This document shows positions 32,889-43,259 of a stretch of 64,000 nucleotides of DNA, in pieces. Position numbers and translations under genes: made by a program. The number at the start of each line of letters is the position of its first letter. Position 1 is the first letter of the stretch. Below the pieces are notes generated by a model. That model ran no database searches. It was not told the DNA's origin and saw only the letters and a program-made list of their open reading frames with translations. This DNA comes from Spiroplasma sp. NBRC 100390 (GTDB lineage Bacteria > Bacillota_I > Bacilli_A > Mycoplasmatales > Mycoplasmataceae). The stretch is from contig NZ_CP018022.1 of NCBI RefSeq assembly GCF_001886495.1, positions 558,001 to 622,000 of the forward strand, given 5' to 3'.

Positions 32889-33917
32889 TTAAGAATTAAT
32901 TTTGAAATTAGTAATAATTTGATGATAAATTTCTTCGAAAACTGGTGGATTCATTTTAAGATATTCTTTTACGCGTTCTCGTCCTTGCCCTAATTTATCA
33001 TTTTGATAAGCATATCATACCCCGGTTTTTTCTAAAATATCATATTTCACTGCTAAGTCAATTAATTCATAATATTTATCAATTCCTTCATTGTAATTAA
33101 TATCAACAATTGCTGTTTTGAAAGGTGGTGAAACTTTATTTTTAACAACTTTAATTTTAACCTTATTAGCAGTAGCAATGCCAGCGGTGGTTACTGTTTC
33201 AGTTCGTCGAACGTCTAACCGCACAGAAGCATAAAATCGTAAGGCACGCCCACCCGCCGTTGTTTCGGGATTACCAAAGAAAACGCCAACTTTTTCACGA
33301 ATTTGATTAATAAAAATAACAATGGAATTTGTTTTATTAATAGCGCCATTTAATTTTCGTAATGCTTTACTCATTAATCGTGCTTGGGCACCAATGGTAA
33401 CATCGCTCATTTCACCATCTAATTCTACTTTTGGTACTAATGCAGCAACTGAATCAATAACAACTAAATCAATCGCATTTGATTTAACTAGTGTTTCTAA
33501 AATATCTAATGCTTGTTCACCAGAATCAGGTTGAGCAATAATTAATTCATCAATGTTAACACCTAATTTTCTGGCATAATTTGGGTCTAAAGCATGTTCA
33601 GCATCAATAAAAGCACCTCTTCCTCCCCTTTTTTGTGTTTCAGCAATGGCATGTAATGACAATGTTGTTTTTCCAGATGATTCTGGACCAAAAATTTCAA
33701 TGATGCGTCCTTTTGGATATCCACCAATCCCAATTGCTTCATCAAGCAATAAACTACCTGTTGAAATCGCTTCAATGGTTAAGTTACTTTTATCTCCTAA
33801 TTTCATAATGGCACCTTTACCATATGCTTTTTCAATTTCTTTCATCACATTTTTTAGAATTTCATCTTCGTCGATAGTTTTGATGTTATCAGAATTTGTT
33901 TTATTATCTTTTTCCAT
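32889..33917 (-). CDS. recA: RecA recombinase
   Basis: 342 aa, full length. Walker [10 protein letters not shown] near residue 65-73, Walker [12 protein letters not shown] near 140, L1/L2 region with [22 protein letters not shown], and an intact C-terminal domain after one TGA Trp. Performs strand exchange and promotes repair. Start at 33917 with AAAGGAG eight bases ahead (the frame is open a little further upstream). S. citri has been reported to carry a truncated recA; this copy is complete. Follows cinA in the same direction. Confidence 0.97.
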
Positions 33918-33971
33918 TTGCAACACTCCTTTCTAATTAGTTTTATCTATTTTAATTGATTATTCCTTTTC

Positions 33972-34439
33972 TTATTTTGAAATAATTTGTAAAAGATGGT
34001 TAATTATTGTTTGAACTGCAATAAGTTTTATTTTTTCGCGTGATCAAGTTGGATTTAAGGATAATTCAAATGTGCTTGATTGGTTTTGATGAACAATAGT
34101 AGCAAAGATTGTTCCAATTGACAATTGATCTAATTTGCCAGGACCAGCATTACCAGTAAAACTAACGGCAAGATTACTGTTAAATTGATTTTGACAAGCA
34201 ATCGCCATTGCTTCTGCAGTTTGTTTTGAAACAACACCATATTGTGTAATTATACTTGCTGGTACATGACCAATGTTAACTTTAACATCATTGGTATAAG
34301 TAACAATACTTCCTAAAAAAACTTGACTAGCATTAGGAATATTTGTTAAAAGATGACTAAAAAGACCACCAGTGATTGATTCATAGGCTGCTATTGTTAA
34401 TTGTTTTTGTTGTAATAATTGGATTAATTCTTGTGTCAT
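33972..34439 (-). CDS. cinA: CinA family nicotinamide-nucleotide amidase (PncC)
   Basis: 155 aa, the stand-alone C-terminal CinA domain without the N-terminal MoCF-like domain. YESITGGLFSHLLTNIPNAS (residues 19-38), LGSIVTYTNDVK and the SFTGNAGP loop near 113-120 are the PncC signature. Deamidates nicotinamide mononucleotide. Lies 54 bp upstream of recA on the same strand, the classic cinA-recA order. One TGA Trp. Confidence 0.9.
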
Positions 34440-34550
34440 TTTCGTTGTTCACCTCAAAAACTTTCTTTAATATTATACATTTATATAATATAATATGTAA
34501 GTAATATTAAATTGTCAGAAAAAGAATATTTTTAGAAAAGAGGAATTAAA

Positions 34551-35243
34551 ATGAATTGAGCTAACCGTATTACATTAATTCGAATTTTTTTAATACCAAT
34601 TATTATTGTTCTCATGGTAATTGTTCCATTTCCGGGGACATCACTATATCATGGCTGAGATCAATGGTTAACAATTAAAGGACCTAATGTGACCTACTCG
34701 TTACCGATTAGTTATTTGATTGCTGGATTATTATTTATTATTGCTAGTTTAACTGATTTACTAGATGGCTATATTGCCCGTAGTTATAATCAAGTTACTA
34801 CTTTTGGAAAATTTTTTGATTCAATTGCAGATAAATTATTAACAAACACGGTTTTAATTGTTTTTGCTTGTGCTAATATTATTCCGGTTTGAATGACAGT
34901 TGTGCTAATTGCTCGTGACTTTGTAATTGATGTTGTTCGTCAAATTTTAGCGTCACAAAAAGTAATAATGGCAGCTAATCAATTGGGTCGTGTTCGAGCA
35001 GCAGTTGAAATGTTTGGAATGACAATTTTATTTTTTATTGGTTTTCGTATGTTTGGTGGGGAAAGCTTAAAAACTGGGCAATGAGATGAATTTGGTTGAG
35101 TTAATCAAATTATTATGATTCCAATGTATTTAGCAACAATTTTATCATTGGTAGCTGCTGGAAATTATATTTATTTAAATCGAAAAGCATTATTTGATAT
35201 GACCGTGATTAAAAAGCCAAAATTAGAAAGCGAAGAAAAATAA
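34551..35243 (+). CDS. pgsA: CDP-diacylglycerol--glycerol-3-phosphate 3-phosphatidyltransferase
   Basis: 230 aa. The CDP-alcohol phosphatidyltransferase signature D-x2-DG-x2-AR-x8-G-x3-D-x3-D is complete: [12 protein letters not shown]...[11 protein letters not shown] (about residues 68-94). About six membrane helices. Makes phosphatidylglycerophosphate, the precursor of phosphatidylglycerol and cardiolipin in the membrane. Divergent from cinA-recA, its neighbours in many Firmicutes. AGAGGAA ribosome site. Next gene starts 1 bp after the stop. Confidence 0.94.
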
Positions 35244-35244
35244 A

Positions 35245-36048
35245 ATGGCTAAAAAAATAATAAATAATTCAGAATGAGCAGTTGTAACGGGAGCTAGTAA
35301 AGGTTTAGGTTATTGTTATTGTGAAGAACTATTAAAACTTGGTTATAATGTTATTGCCGTTGCTCGTGATACAACATCGCTTACTGTTTTGCATGAAAAA
35401 TATCCAAACCAAGCAATTAAAACATTAAATTATGACTTAAGTAATTCAGTTAATGTTTATCAGTTGTTTGCTGATGTAAAAACAGAAAATGTAACCCTTT
35501 TAATAAATAATGCTGGTTATGGGGTGTGAGGTTATTTTAATGAATCAAGTTTAGAACAAGAAATGAATATGGTTGATTTAAACATTAAAGCTTTACATAT
35601 CTTAACTAAATTATTTGTTCAACGTTTTATTGATCAAAATAAAGGGCGTGTTTTAAATATTGGTAGTTTAGCAGCCTTTACCCCTGCTCCTGTTTTTGCT
35701 AGTTATTATGCTTCAAAAGCTTATGTTTGAAGTTTGGGAGTCGCAATTAATACGGAATTAAAGAAAACAAAATCACTTGTTCGGGTAATTACTTTATGTC
35801 CTGGTCCATTAAAAACAGATTTCTGAAATCGAAGTAGTAATCAAAAAGATGCAAAATATCATTCAACAGTGAAAGTGATGAAAACAGCAACATATGCTCG
35901 AAAAAGTTTAATGCTAGGTTTAAAGACAAAAAGAAAAAATTATATTATAACAGGAGCCGTTAATAAGATGGTAAAAACCTTAACAAAATGAGCACCACAA
36001 AGTTGTGTTTTAACATCAGTTTATAATTATCAAAAAAAACGAAAATAA
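35245..36048 (+). CDS. short-chain dehydrogenase/reductase
   Basis: 267 aa. VVTGASKGLG (residues 13-22) binds NAD(P); NNAGYGVWG, NIGSLAAF and the catalytic YYASKAY with Ser upstream form the classical SDR active site. CPGPLKTDF follows. Belongs to the DltE/YqjQ-like group (about 260 aa). Substrate unknown. Translationally coupled to pgsA (one base between stop and start), so it may act in lipid metabolism (inference). Confidence 0.91.
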
Positions 36049-36083
36049 AAAATTCGAAGTTAACTTCGAATTTTTTATTTTTT
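36046..36083. terminator. bidirectional terminator between convergent operons
   Basis: AAAAAATTCGAAGTTAACTT (36048-36067) begins a perfect palindrome ending at AATTTTTT, with T-rich sequence after it. Confidence 0.9.
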
Positions 36084-36649
36084 TATCTTCATATTATATT
36101 AAAAATATCACCAGAAAATATTCTTCCCCAAGGCCTACTACCAGTAGCAGCATAATTACCAGAACCATAAAAGTGAATTCGTAACATTAAATGTCTTAAT
36201 TTTTTGTTTGTCATTGTTTCAACTTTTGCACCAATTCAAGCATATAATTCAGCTGAACCGATTGTTTCTCTTTCTTCAACAATATTAAAATAATTTGATA
36301 ATCAATTTTCTTGTCAGTTATTGGTCATATACTGTAGACTATGTTCACCTTTAGCATGAGTAAACATCCCAATTCCCACTGTCAGATTAGGTAATTCAAT
36401 GGCTTTGTAAAGATATTTAAAGACTGCTAATGATTTTATTCCTGTATAAGCTGTTAAATCCATTCATTTTGTTGAAATTAATCATTTAATTTCCCCACTT
36501 TCACTTGCTAAATTATCGTTGTATTTTTCAGTCGGCGGAATGTTAATTACAATATTATTTTGTTTGGTAACAATATTTTCTTTAATTAAATAACTAGCAG
36601 TCGTAGTTGCTAATAAACCACTTGATAAAAACAGTAGTATTTTTTTCAT
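36083..36649 (-). CDS. secreted protein of unknown function, partner of the papain-like peptidase
   Basis: 188 aa. Export signal MKKILLFLSSGLLATTTAS with no lipobox. The mature part has regularly spaced Trp and His (MFTHAKGEHSLQYM, NNWQENWLSNYF) and strand-rich C-terminal half; unrecognised. Starts 24 bp downstream of the stop of the peptidase gene on the same strand, with AAAGGAG, so both are made from one transcript. Could be an inhibitor, chaperone or co-effector of the peptidase (inference from context only). Confidence 0.78.
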
Positions 36650-36672
36650 TATTGTTTCTCCTTTACTTGCTT

Positions 36673-37779
36673 TTACTTTTTATAAAAACTTAAAATTTGA
36701 CCAGTCATAAATCAAATATGTGGTCAATTCCCAGTTAATCAACATTGCCCACCAACATAAATTATTAAAGTTAAAATTAGATGATTTATACTAGAATGAG
36801 AAAATATGACTTGTGCCGAAATGTGACCATCAATATGAGCCCCACCAATTTCTTCAATTGCACTTTCAATTTCAATGAGTGGACTAACTCATTTATCAAT
36901 ATCGTTTGGTAGATGGTCAAAATTAAACGAAAAATCAGTAACAATTTTTTTTCAAGTAAATAAATATATTTCACCATTAAATTCATTCAATGTTAGTTTT
37001 TGATATGTATCACGGATTTGACTTGTTGTTGTTGCTGATGTTGTTGCGGTTAAATCTAGTTGTATTCGCACTACCTCATGATTTTCATTATCACTAATGT
37101 CATTTTTATCAATTTTTTCATTTTCAATAGCAATTTGCAAAGCATCTTTATTAAAGTCAGACTCTTCACCAAAACCAACTAATTCACCATCAGTTTGAAT
37201 ATAATTACTAATTTCATTGCCTAAAAATGTCATTTGTGCCCCATCTGCTGGTTCAAGATAAGTATATTGGGTTTCGCCAGGGTTGTTTTCATTAATATTG
37301 ATTCCTGTAATCAGAATAGCATGCCCATCGTTTTCAATGCTATAACCAAAAAGAACGGGATGATTATTAAATAATGATTCGTATACATAATTTTCAAATA
37401 ATAGTTGTTCAGATCTAGTATGTCCAAAATTAGTATGAATTTGGACAAGACCATAATTGATGTTTTGATTTACTGGTCTAATATTATTATTTAAATAGTT
37501 AACTAAATTTTGATTAATAAGTAATCCGTTTTCACCAACTCCGCCTAAATCATTATAAATTTGAGTTTGTCTCCGTGCAATATTAAAATATCCAAAAATC
37601 ATTTGAATATCAGTTGGGACACAAAACCAATTGGTTTCTTGAATTCTACGAATAACTCATAATTTAATACTCCTATTATTTTGTTCTAATGTTTTGTGAT
37701 AGAAATCATTAGCAATAACATTTGAAATAGTACTGCCCAAGATTGCTATTACTCCTAAAGTACTTAATAGTTTTTTCAT
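36673..37779 (-). CDS. exported papain-like (C39/C70-type) cysteine peptidase
   Basis: 368 aa. Export signal MKKLLSTLGVIAILGSTISN. The active-site Gln and Cys are QETNWFC (Gln47, Cys53) followed by a helix; the His is in NDGHAILITGI (His153) and a loop YLEPADG (Glu176-Pro) stands where the family has Asp/Asn-Pro. This order (Q, C, H, D/N/E) is that of papain-like peptidases of the C39-like/C70 group. The C-terminal 140 residues are additional and not recognised. Predicted to act outside the cell, possibly as a host-directed protease or toxin (inference). The 5' leader contains an unusual G-rich segment. Confidence 0.72.
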
Positions 37780-37794
37780 AATATAAGGCCTCTC

Positions 37795-37855
37795 TTCTTA
37801 ACAACCCAACCACCCCACCAAATTTCATATTATTTGATAAATAAAAGTAAGAATT
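37795..37855 (-). repeat. G-rich 5' leader, copy 1
   Basis: On the minus strand the leader reads GGTGGGGTGGTTGGGTTG and runs to TTAAGAAG just before the peptidase gene. About 60 bp are roughly 80% like 53266-53316. Four G runs could form a quadruplex, striking in such an AT-rich genome. Confidence 0.6.
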
Positions 37856-37968
37856 ATAATTAAAATATTATTACATCTTATTTTAGTGATAATTGTTAAA
37901 GCGATATTATGTTTTTTCTTGTTGAAGATTCAACCTAATTTAAAACATTTTATTCTAAATAAATTTAT

Positions 37969-38024
37969 ATTATATCTTAAAAATCTAAAATCAAATGATG
38001 ACAACTATTTTTTTTTTTTTTTTT
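37969..38024 (-). promoter_or_regulatory. promoter region with T17/A17 homopolymer
   Basis: TATAAT on the minus strand (37974-37969) faces the peptidase gene. An A17 run (plus-strand T at 38008-38024) lies 33 bp upstream of it, the position of an UP element or just upstream of the -35. Confidence 0.5.
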
Positions 38025-38033
38025 GTAACTAAA

Positions 38034-38064
38034 AAATGTTTATCAAAGATAAACATTTTTATTA
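38034..38064 (-). terminator. rho-independent terminator of the PTS gene
   Basis: AAAAATGTTTATC pairs with GATAAACATTTTT; T residues follow on the minus strand. Confidence 0.88.
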
Positions 38065-38083
38065 AATAAATATTAAATTAAAG

Positions 38084-39997
38084 TTATTTACCAGAAATTT
38101 CTGATAATTTTGTTGCAACAGCTTCAACATTTAACCCAATAATAATTTGAATTCCTTTAGTTTTTGAAACCAAAACCATTCCGGCAACACCAGCATCTTT
38201 AATTGTCTGCTGGTCAATTTTAGTATTGTCTTCAACTGTCAAACGTAATCTTGTCATACAGTTATCAACTTTAACTAAGTTATCATGGCCAATGGCATCA
38301 TAAATAACTTGTGCTAATTTTAATGGTCCTTCTGGATCTTTTTGAATATCAATTCGTTTATTAACACCGTTGGTTTGGAACGGAACACTAACATTTCCGG
38401 CTGTTGTTGCAACGGTAACATTTGCTGTTTGCTGTTCTTTTAATACTTTTTTCTTTGCATGTTTTTCAATACTTTTTCCTAATGATTTTGCAATCATTGC
38501 TGCTTCATCTTCGCGGCCAGGTGTTGATAAATTCATTTTTTTAATAATGTATTTAAAACTAAAGAAGTAAGCAGCCCCTTCCAGTACTCCAATTGGGAGA
38601 ATCATTAATGGATTTCCTAAGACTTTATAAACTCCTGATTGTAAACTAGACGAAATTGTTGCCATATCTCATGATGTTTTCATTGAGACAGCTCAATCAA
38701 TGAATCCAGCTGAAAATCCAAATCCAACACGGATTCCAAATCCAACTGTTAATGCAGCAAACACTCCAGTTAGGATAGCATGTAAGCCTAGTAAAATTGG
38801 TGCTAAGAACACAAATGAGAATTCAATTGGTTCAGTAATTCCTGTTAAGAATGATACTCCTGCAGCAGATCCTAAAATTCCAGCATATTCAGCACGACGA
38901 GTTTTATCTTTAATTGATAAAATCATTGCGGCACAGGCAGCCGGTAATCCAAACATCATCATTGGGAAGAATCCCGCTTGGAACATTCCACTTCCTCCTG
39001 CTAAACCAAATTTAGCATCAGCATATAGTTTCCCTAAAAAGGCTGTAATATCTCCATTCATAGTTGTAATAACTCCGTTTGAAGTTCAACCATGAATTGT
39101 TAAGATACCGTCCTTATTAATTGAATAATCAGCCCATTGTAAAACTCCATTAACAATTTGTCATAAGTTTGTTCCTTGGTAGTTCATTAAATGACCAATA
39201 ATTGGTTGTTGGAACCATAAATAAGTGTTTAATACTTGGTGTAAACCAAATGGTAACAATAACCGGTTAAAAATACCATAGAAAAATGCTCCTAATGGTG
39301 GGATTGCTCCTAATCCATATCCCAGATATTGTAATCCTAATTGGAACCAAGGCCAAATTGCTGCTAAAGCAAATGTTCCAAGTAAAAAGTAAGCAGCAGT
39401 CATCATTGGGACAAAACGACGTCCCGAAAAGAACCCTAATGCTGCTGGTAATTTTACATTTGAATATTTATTGTAGATTAAAGCAACAAGACATCCCGCT
39501 AAAATTCCGCCAAATACTCCCATACTAATGTTATATTTGGCGCCATAACCTTCAGTGGCATTTCCTTTACTAAAATCAAAAACGTATAAAATTTGTGAAT
39601 GTGGTGTTGTTCAAAATTGGTTATCTTGAAAATTACCAATTGGTGTATGTCCTAATAAAACATTATTGTAATATCATTGGGGCACAATTCCCATTAACCC
39701 TTCAATTACAGCTCATCCAAAGAATGCAACCAAAGCAGCTTCCCCACGAAAGTCCTTGGCCATTCCAAATCCTAACCCGATTGCAAATAATGGGGCTAAA
39801 TTACTAATTGCTGCGTTTCCAACTGCCTGAAAAATTGAACCAATATATCAAATTGCAGATAATGGTCCTGTTTGTGATAAATCAGGGTTGATTGATGCAT
39901 CGTTCATAACCCCCCCCAACCTCAGTAACAAGGCGGCAACAGGCAAGACAACAATTGGAAATTGTAGAGCTTTTCCTAATTTTTGCAAATATTGCAT
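38084..39997 (-). CDS. ptsG: PTS glucose-type permease, fused EIIC-EIIB
   Basis: 637 aa over several TGA Trp codons. N-terminal EIIC with about ten membrane helices (LGKALQFPIVVLPVAALLLR at the start, FGLHQVLNTYLWF, GITEPIEFSFVFLAP), a linker of about 60 residues, and C-terminal EIIB with the phosphorylated Cys580 in NCMTRLRL. No EIIA, so it needs a separate IIA protein. The layout fits glucose/N-acetylglucosamine permeases; glucose is most likely but not proven. A run of eight G (39910-39917 as C) lies within codons 27-30, kept in frame. Monocistronic with its own terminator. Confidence 0.88.
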
Positions 39998-40054
39998 TGC
40001 TATTCCCTTCTTTCTATTTAAATAGTAATTTTATGTTTTATAAATAGTTAAAAA

Positions 40055-40372
40055 TTACACATTTAGTTTAATAATCGTAATAATACCGACAGCTAAGGAA
40101 ATGGCAAATAATGAAGTTAGAATTAAGAAAATATTTCGTCTAATTTCAAATAAAACACCACGCTCACGATTTACCCCAAACCGTTGTGAATGGCGTTGAT
40201 TATTCTTATTTCGTCAGTAAAAAAAATGAATTGATAAAAAAACAACAATAAAAAGAATACTAACTATAATTACGCCCCCTCAAATTAAAGTTTGAGTATA
40301 GTTATCTAATTTTTCTAGATTGTTAGTATTACTTAATAAAGTATAATGTTGTAATAGTAATATAATATTCAT
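40055..40372 (-). CDS. small two-helix membrane protein, unknown
   Basis: 105 aa with two TGA Trp codons. Helix 1 LIWGGVIIVSILFIVVFLSIHFF, a very basic loop (RNKNNQRHSQRFGVNRERG), and helix 2 IFLILTSLFAISLAVGIITII. No family recognised. The promoter region contains a run of 17 A (minus strand) directly before a TATGAT, so expression might vary with tract length. Located 57 bp upstream of ptsG in the same direction and perhaps co-transcribed. Confidence 0.72.
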
Positions 40373-40424
40373 TTTGGGTGTGCTTTCTATTTTAACTATC
40401 TATTTTTATCTTATCATAAAAAAG

Positions 40425-40441
40425 TTTTTTTTTTTTTTTTT
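40425..40441 (-). repeat. T17/A17 homopolymer at a promoter
   Basis: Seventeen T on the plus strand, i.e. A17 on the transcribed orientation of the gene starting at 40372. TATGAT follows 7 bp after the run, so the run fills the -35/spacer zone. Confidence 0.7.
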
Positions 40442-40491
40442 AATTTTTTCTAAAATATATTTCCATTTTTTTATTATATTTTCCAATTAAA

Positions 40492-40517
40492 AACCTTCTT
40501 TTTATAAAAAGAAGGTT
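40492..40517 (-). terminator. rho-independent terminator of the zinc-ribbon gene
   Basis: AACCTTCTTTTT pairs with AAAAAGAAGGTT; T5 follows on the minus strand. Confidence 0.88.
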
Positions 40518-40562
40518 GTAATTTTGATATTATTTAGTCATTAATTATTTGTTTTTAAAACT

Positions 40563-40868
40563 TTATTTTTGAAACGATTGATCTTGATACCTTTTTGTTT
40601 TAGCATTGTTTTTACCAATAAAAACAAAGTTATGTTTTGATTTAATACACTCTGGATTGGTACAATGCAATTTATACTCACAAGGTTTTGAGCGACAGAA
40701 AAACACCGGTTGTTCACACATTTGACATGTTAAAATTGACTTTTGTGATTCTTGCATTGCCGCACATTTTGGACATTCATTAGCATGTTGTTCACAACCA
40801 ATGAAGACACTGTCTGGCATTGCTAATCTTTTTTTTGTTTCAGCTGTATTGTTATTTTCGAAAGCCAT
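40563..40868 (-). CDS. small Cys-rich zinc-ribbon protein
   Basis: 101 aa with about ten Cys. CEQHANECPKC (residues 25-35), CQMC (48-51), CRSKPCEYKLHC (58-69) and CTNPEC suggest two or three zinc knuckles. The first cluster resembles the C/H cluster at the start of the protein encoded at 22784-23578. The C terminus is basic. Probably a nucleic-acid or protein-binding adaptor; no family recognised. Perfect AAAGGAG ribosome site, own terminator, no TGA codon. Confidence 0.8.
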   Translation of the reverse strand: MAFENNNTAETKKRLAMPDSVFIGCEQHANECPKCAAMQESQKSILTCQMCEQPVFFCRSKPCEYKLHCTNPECIKSKHNFVFIGKNNAKTKRYQDQSFQK

Positions 40869-41090
40869 GGTTTTTGTGTTCTCCTTTCATAAAATACTTG
40901 TAATAAACACCTTTCTTATTAAAAAATATCTACCAATGGATAAAATTTCCATATATGAACGGAGGATAAAATTATAAATAGGGTTAATACAAAAAATAGT
41001 ATATATTTTTTACAAAAAATTAACAATGTTAATTTTTTAATAATAATGATAATTAATTTCCTAATGAAATACTTTGGTAATTTCTAATTT

Positions 41091-41134
41091 AAAATAAATA
41101 GATACCCCTTATTTTAGGGGTATCTATTTATTTT
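41091..41134 (-). terminator. rho-independent terminator of tpx
   Basis: AAAATAAATAGATACCCCT pairs with AGGGGTATCTATTTATTTT (19 bp); it overlaps the tpx stop codon. Confidence 0.92.
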
Positions 41135-41634
41135 ACCAAATTATCTAAAAAAAGATAAATATCTTGATAATTTGGTTCCGAACTAACCGGTGATACTATT
41201 TGTAGATAAATAACTTGATTATTTTGATCAAGAACCATAACACTACGTGCTAATAAATTATTGAATTCAAAGAATAATTTTGTTTTGTGACCAAACTCAC
41301 GATAGTTTGTATCTGATAATAAAATATGTTCGGGATTAATAAATGATTCACAAGCACGTTGCAAGGCAAATGGTAAATCTCGTGAAATTGTTATTAATTG
41401 GACAGCGGGATATTTGTTAATAATTGTTTCGTTAAATTGTTTTGTTTGTAACAAACAAACACTAGTATCAATACTAGGAACAGCAGAAATAACTTTATAT
41501 TCTTTACTAACATTTGCTAATTCAAAATCTGCTCATTTAACAGTATCTGCTTTAAATGTTAAAGTATCACCAATTTTAATATGATTTGTTGGAATTAGTG
41601 TCGCGACATCGCCGCTCATTGTTCCTTTAGCCAT
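41128..41634 (-). CDS. tpx: thiol peroxidase
   Basis: 168 aa, normal Tpx length. The peroxidatic Cys60 lies in SIDTSVCLLQT and a resolving Cys95 in QRACESF, the same numbering as E. coli Tpx (atypical 2-Cys peroxiredoxin). Reduces hydroperoxides using thioredoxin. One TGA Trp at residue 34. The ribosome site is unusual: AAGGGGGGG, a run of seven G on the minus strand, so it could be subject to slippage. Follows the tlyA operon by 51 bp. Confidence 0.95.
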
Positions 41635-41685
41635 AAATTCTGACCCCCCCTTCTCATTTCGATAATATTATATACTAAAAGTTAA

Positions 41686-42495
41686 TTAAGATAGCAAGGA
41701 ATTTCAAGCATTTTCAATAATTTCAATGATTTTTAAATCAGACAAATGATTAATTGGTGTTATTGTTCGTTGTAATAAACAAATAAATTCAATATTTTTC
41801 TTTTTATTACCTAAAATTGGTGAATAATCTAGATTAATAATACTAAAACCATTAGTAAGTGCTAAATTAATTACTTTTTTGATGACAATTTGATGGGCTT
41901 CTTTACTATTTATTTTGCCCTTATTAACTGTTGCTCTTGTACTTTCAAATTGAGGTTTAATTAAGAAAAAAGCATAATGATCTAATAATAAGATTTCTTT
42001 TAGCGGTGGGATAATTTTATCTAATGAAATAAAAGAAACATCACAACAAGCAAATTCAATTTGATCGGGTTCAAATAATTGCTTTGTGACATAACGAAAG
42101 TTAGTTTTTTCTAAGGAAATTACTTGTGGATTATTGCGTAATTTTCATGCTAATTGATTAGTCCCAACATCAAGGGCATAAACTTTTTTGGCGTTATTTT
42201 GTAATAAACAATCGGTAAAACCACCAGTTGATGATCCAATATCAAGACAAATTAGATTATCAACTTTGATTTGAAATGTTTCTAGTCCTTTTGCTAATTT
42301 TTCCCCAGCTCGCGAAACATATTTTAATGGTTCACCTCGTAAAGTAATAATACTATCAACATCTACTAAATCACCGGCTTTTAACGCTGGAACATTATTA
42401 ACTAAAACATTATTAGCTAAAATCATTGCTTTTGCCTTCTCACGAGATGGTGCTAAATTATGATTAACTAATAATTGATCTAAACGCGTTTTCAT
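41686..42495 (-). CDS. tlyA: TlyA family rRNA 2'-O-methyltransferase
   Basis: 269 aa. N-terminal S4 RNA-binding domain (RLDQLLVNHNLAPSREKAKA), then a FtsJ-like Rossmann fold with the SAM motif LDIGSSTGGFTDCLLQ near residue 85-100 and VYALDVG. TlyA methylates 16S/23S rRNA, which affects capreomycin sensitivity in other bacteria; older names call it haemolysin A. One TGA Trp after residue 116. Starts 6 bp after the stop of the upstream unknown gene. Confidence 0.94.
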
Positions 42496-42501
42496 TAAAG
42501 T

Positions 42502-43014
42502 TTATTCTTCCTTCCATTTCGTTTTATTAAAGGCATGATGGTTTTTATGACGAAATAATAACCGTTGTTTACGAGTTTTTGTTGTGCGATAAGTTTCTAA
42601 AATAGTATCTTGGTCCAAAATATAATTGGTAATTTTTTTAAAAAAATAAGCACCATATGATAATGATCATTGTAAGGAAATAACATTTTGATCAATTTTT
42701 GCTTCAATAATAGTTGAATAATTACTAATAATATAATTACATTCTAACATTATATTATTAATATTATGATATTTAAAAAGATAATAAGATGTTTGTGGTA
42801 ATTGATATTTTTGTGTTAAAAATGCTAAATTTTTTGGAATAATTAATTGTTGATTATCAAGATCAACAATAATTTCGGCAGGCTTTCATAAGGGAATAAA
42901 ATGAATTCTTCCCTTTAGTGTTAATAAGCGTTGTTTAACATCATTTGACATTCGTCATTTCTTAGCTCATTTATTGCTTGCTCAATTATAATAATTAAAT
43001 TTGTTATTTTGCAT
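42502..43014 (-). CDS. unknown protein preceding tlyA
   Basis: 170 aa with Trp as TGA at several sites and basic termini (WAKKWRMSNDVKQR and TTKTRKQRLLFRHKNHH). Strand-rich centre, no signal or helix. Operon with tlyA (6-bp gap). AAAAAGGTG ribosome site. The strong positive charge suggests RNA or ribosome binding, in keeping with its partner (inference). No family recognised. Confidence 0.75.
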
Positions 43015-43259
43015 TTTATCACCTTTTTTAACTATATTAATTATACCAAATTTAAAGTTAAGAACAAAGATGGTCTTGTTTTATCCCCTGTTCTTTGACG
43101 CAAATTATTTACTTTATATTCTAAAAACCTTGAAACAAAGTTGATATTTTAAGAATTGGAATTAAAGTTATTGTTAACAGTTAAGAAAAGAATATAATGA
43201 AGCTGTAAATAATATTTGTGGAACTGTATATAAATATTTTTACCAGGAGATGATATATA

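Noticed and set aside
38700-39095. Plus-strand open frames opposite the PTS gene (also at 39286 and 39595)
   Set aside because: Antisense shadows of a conserved permease.
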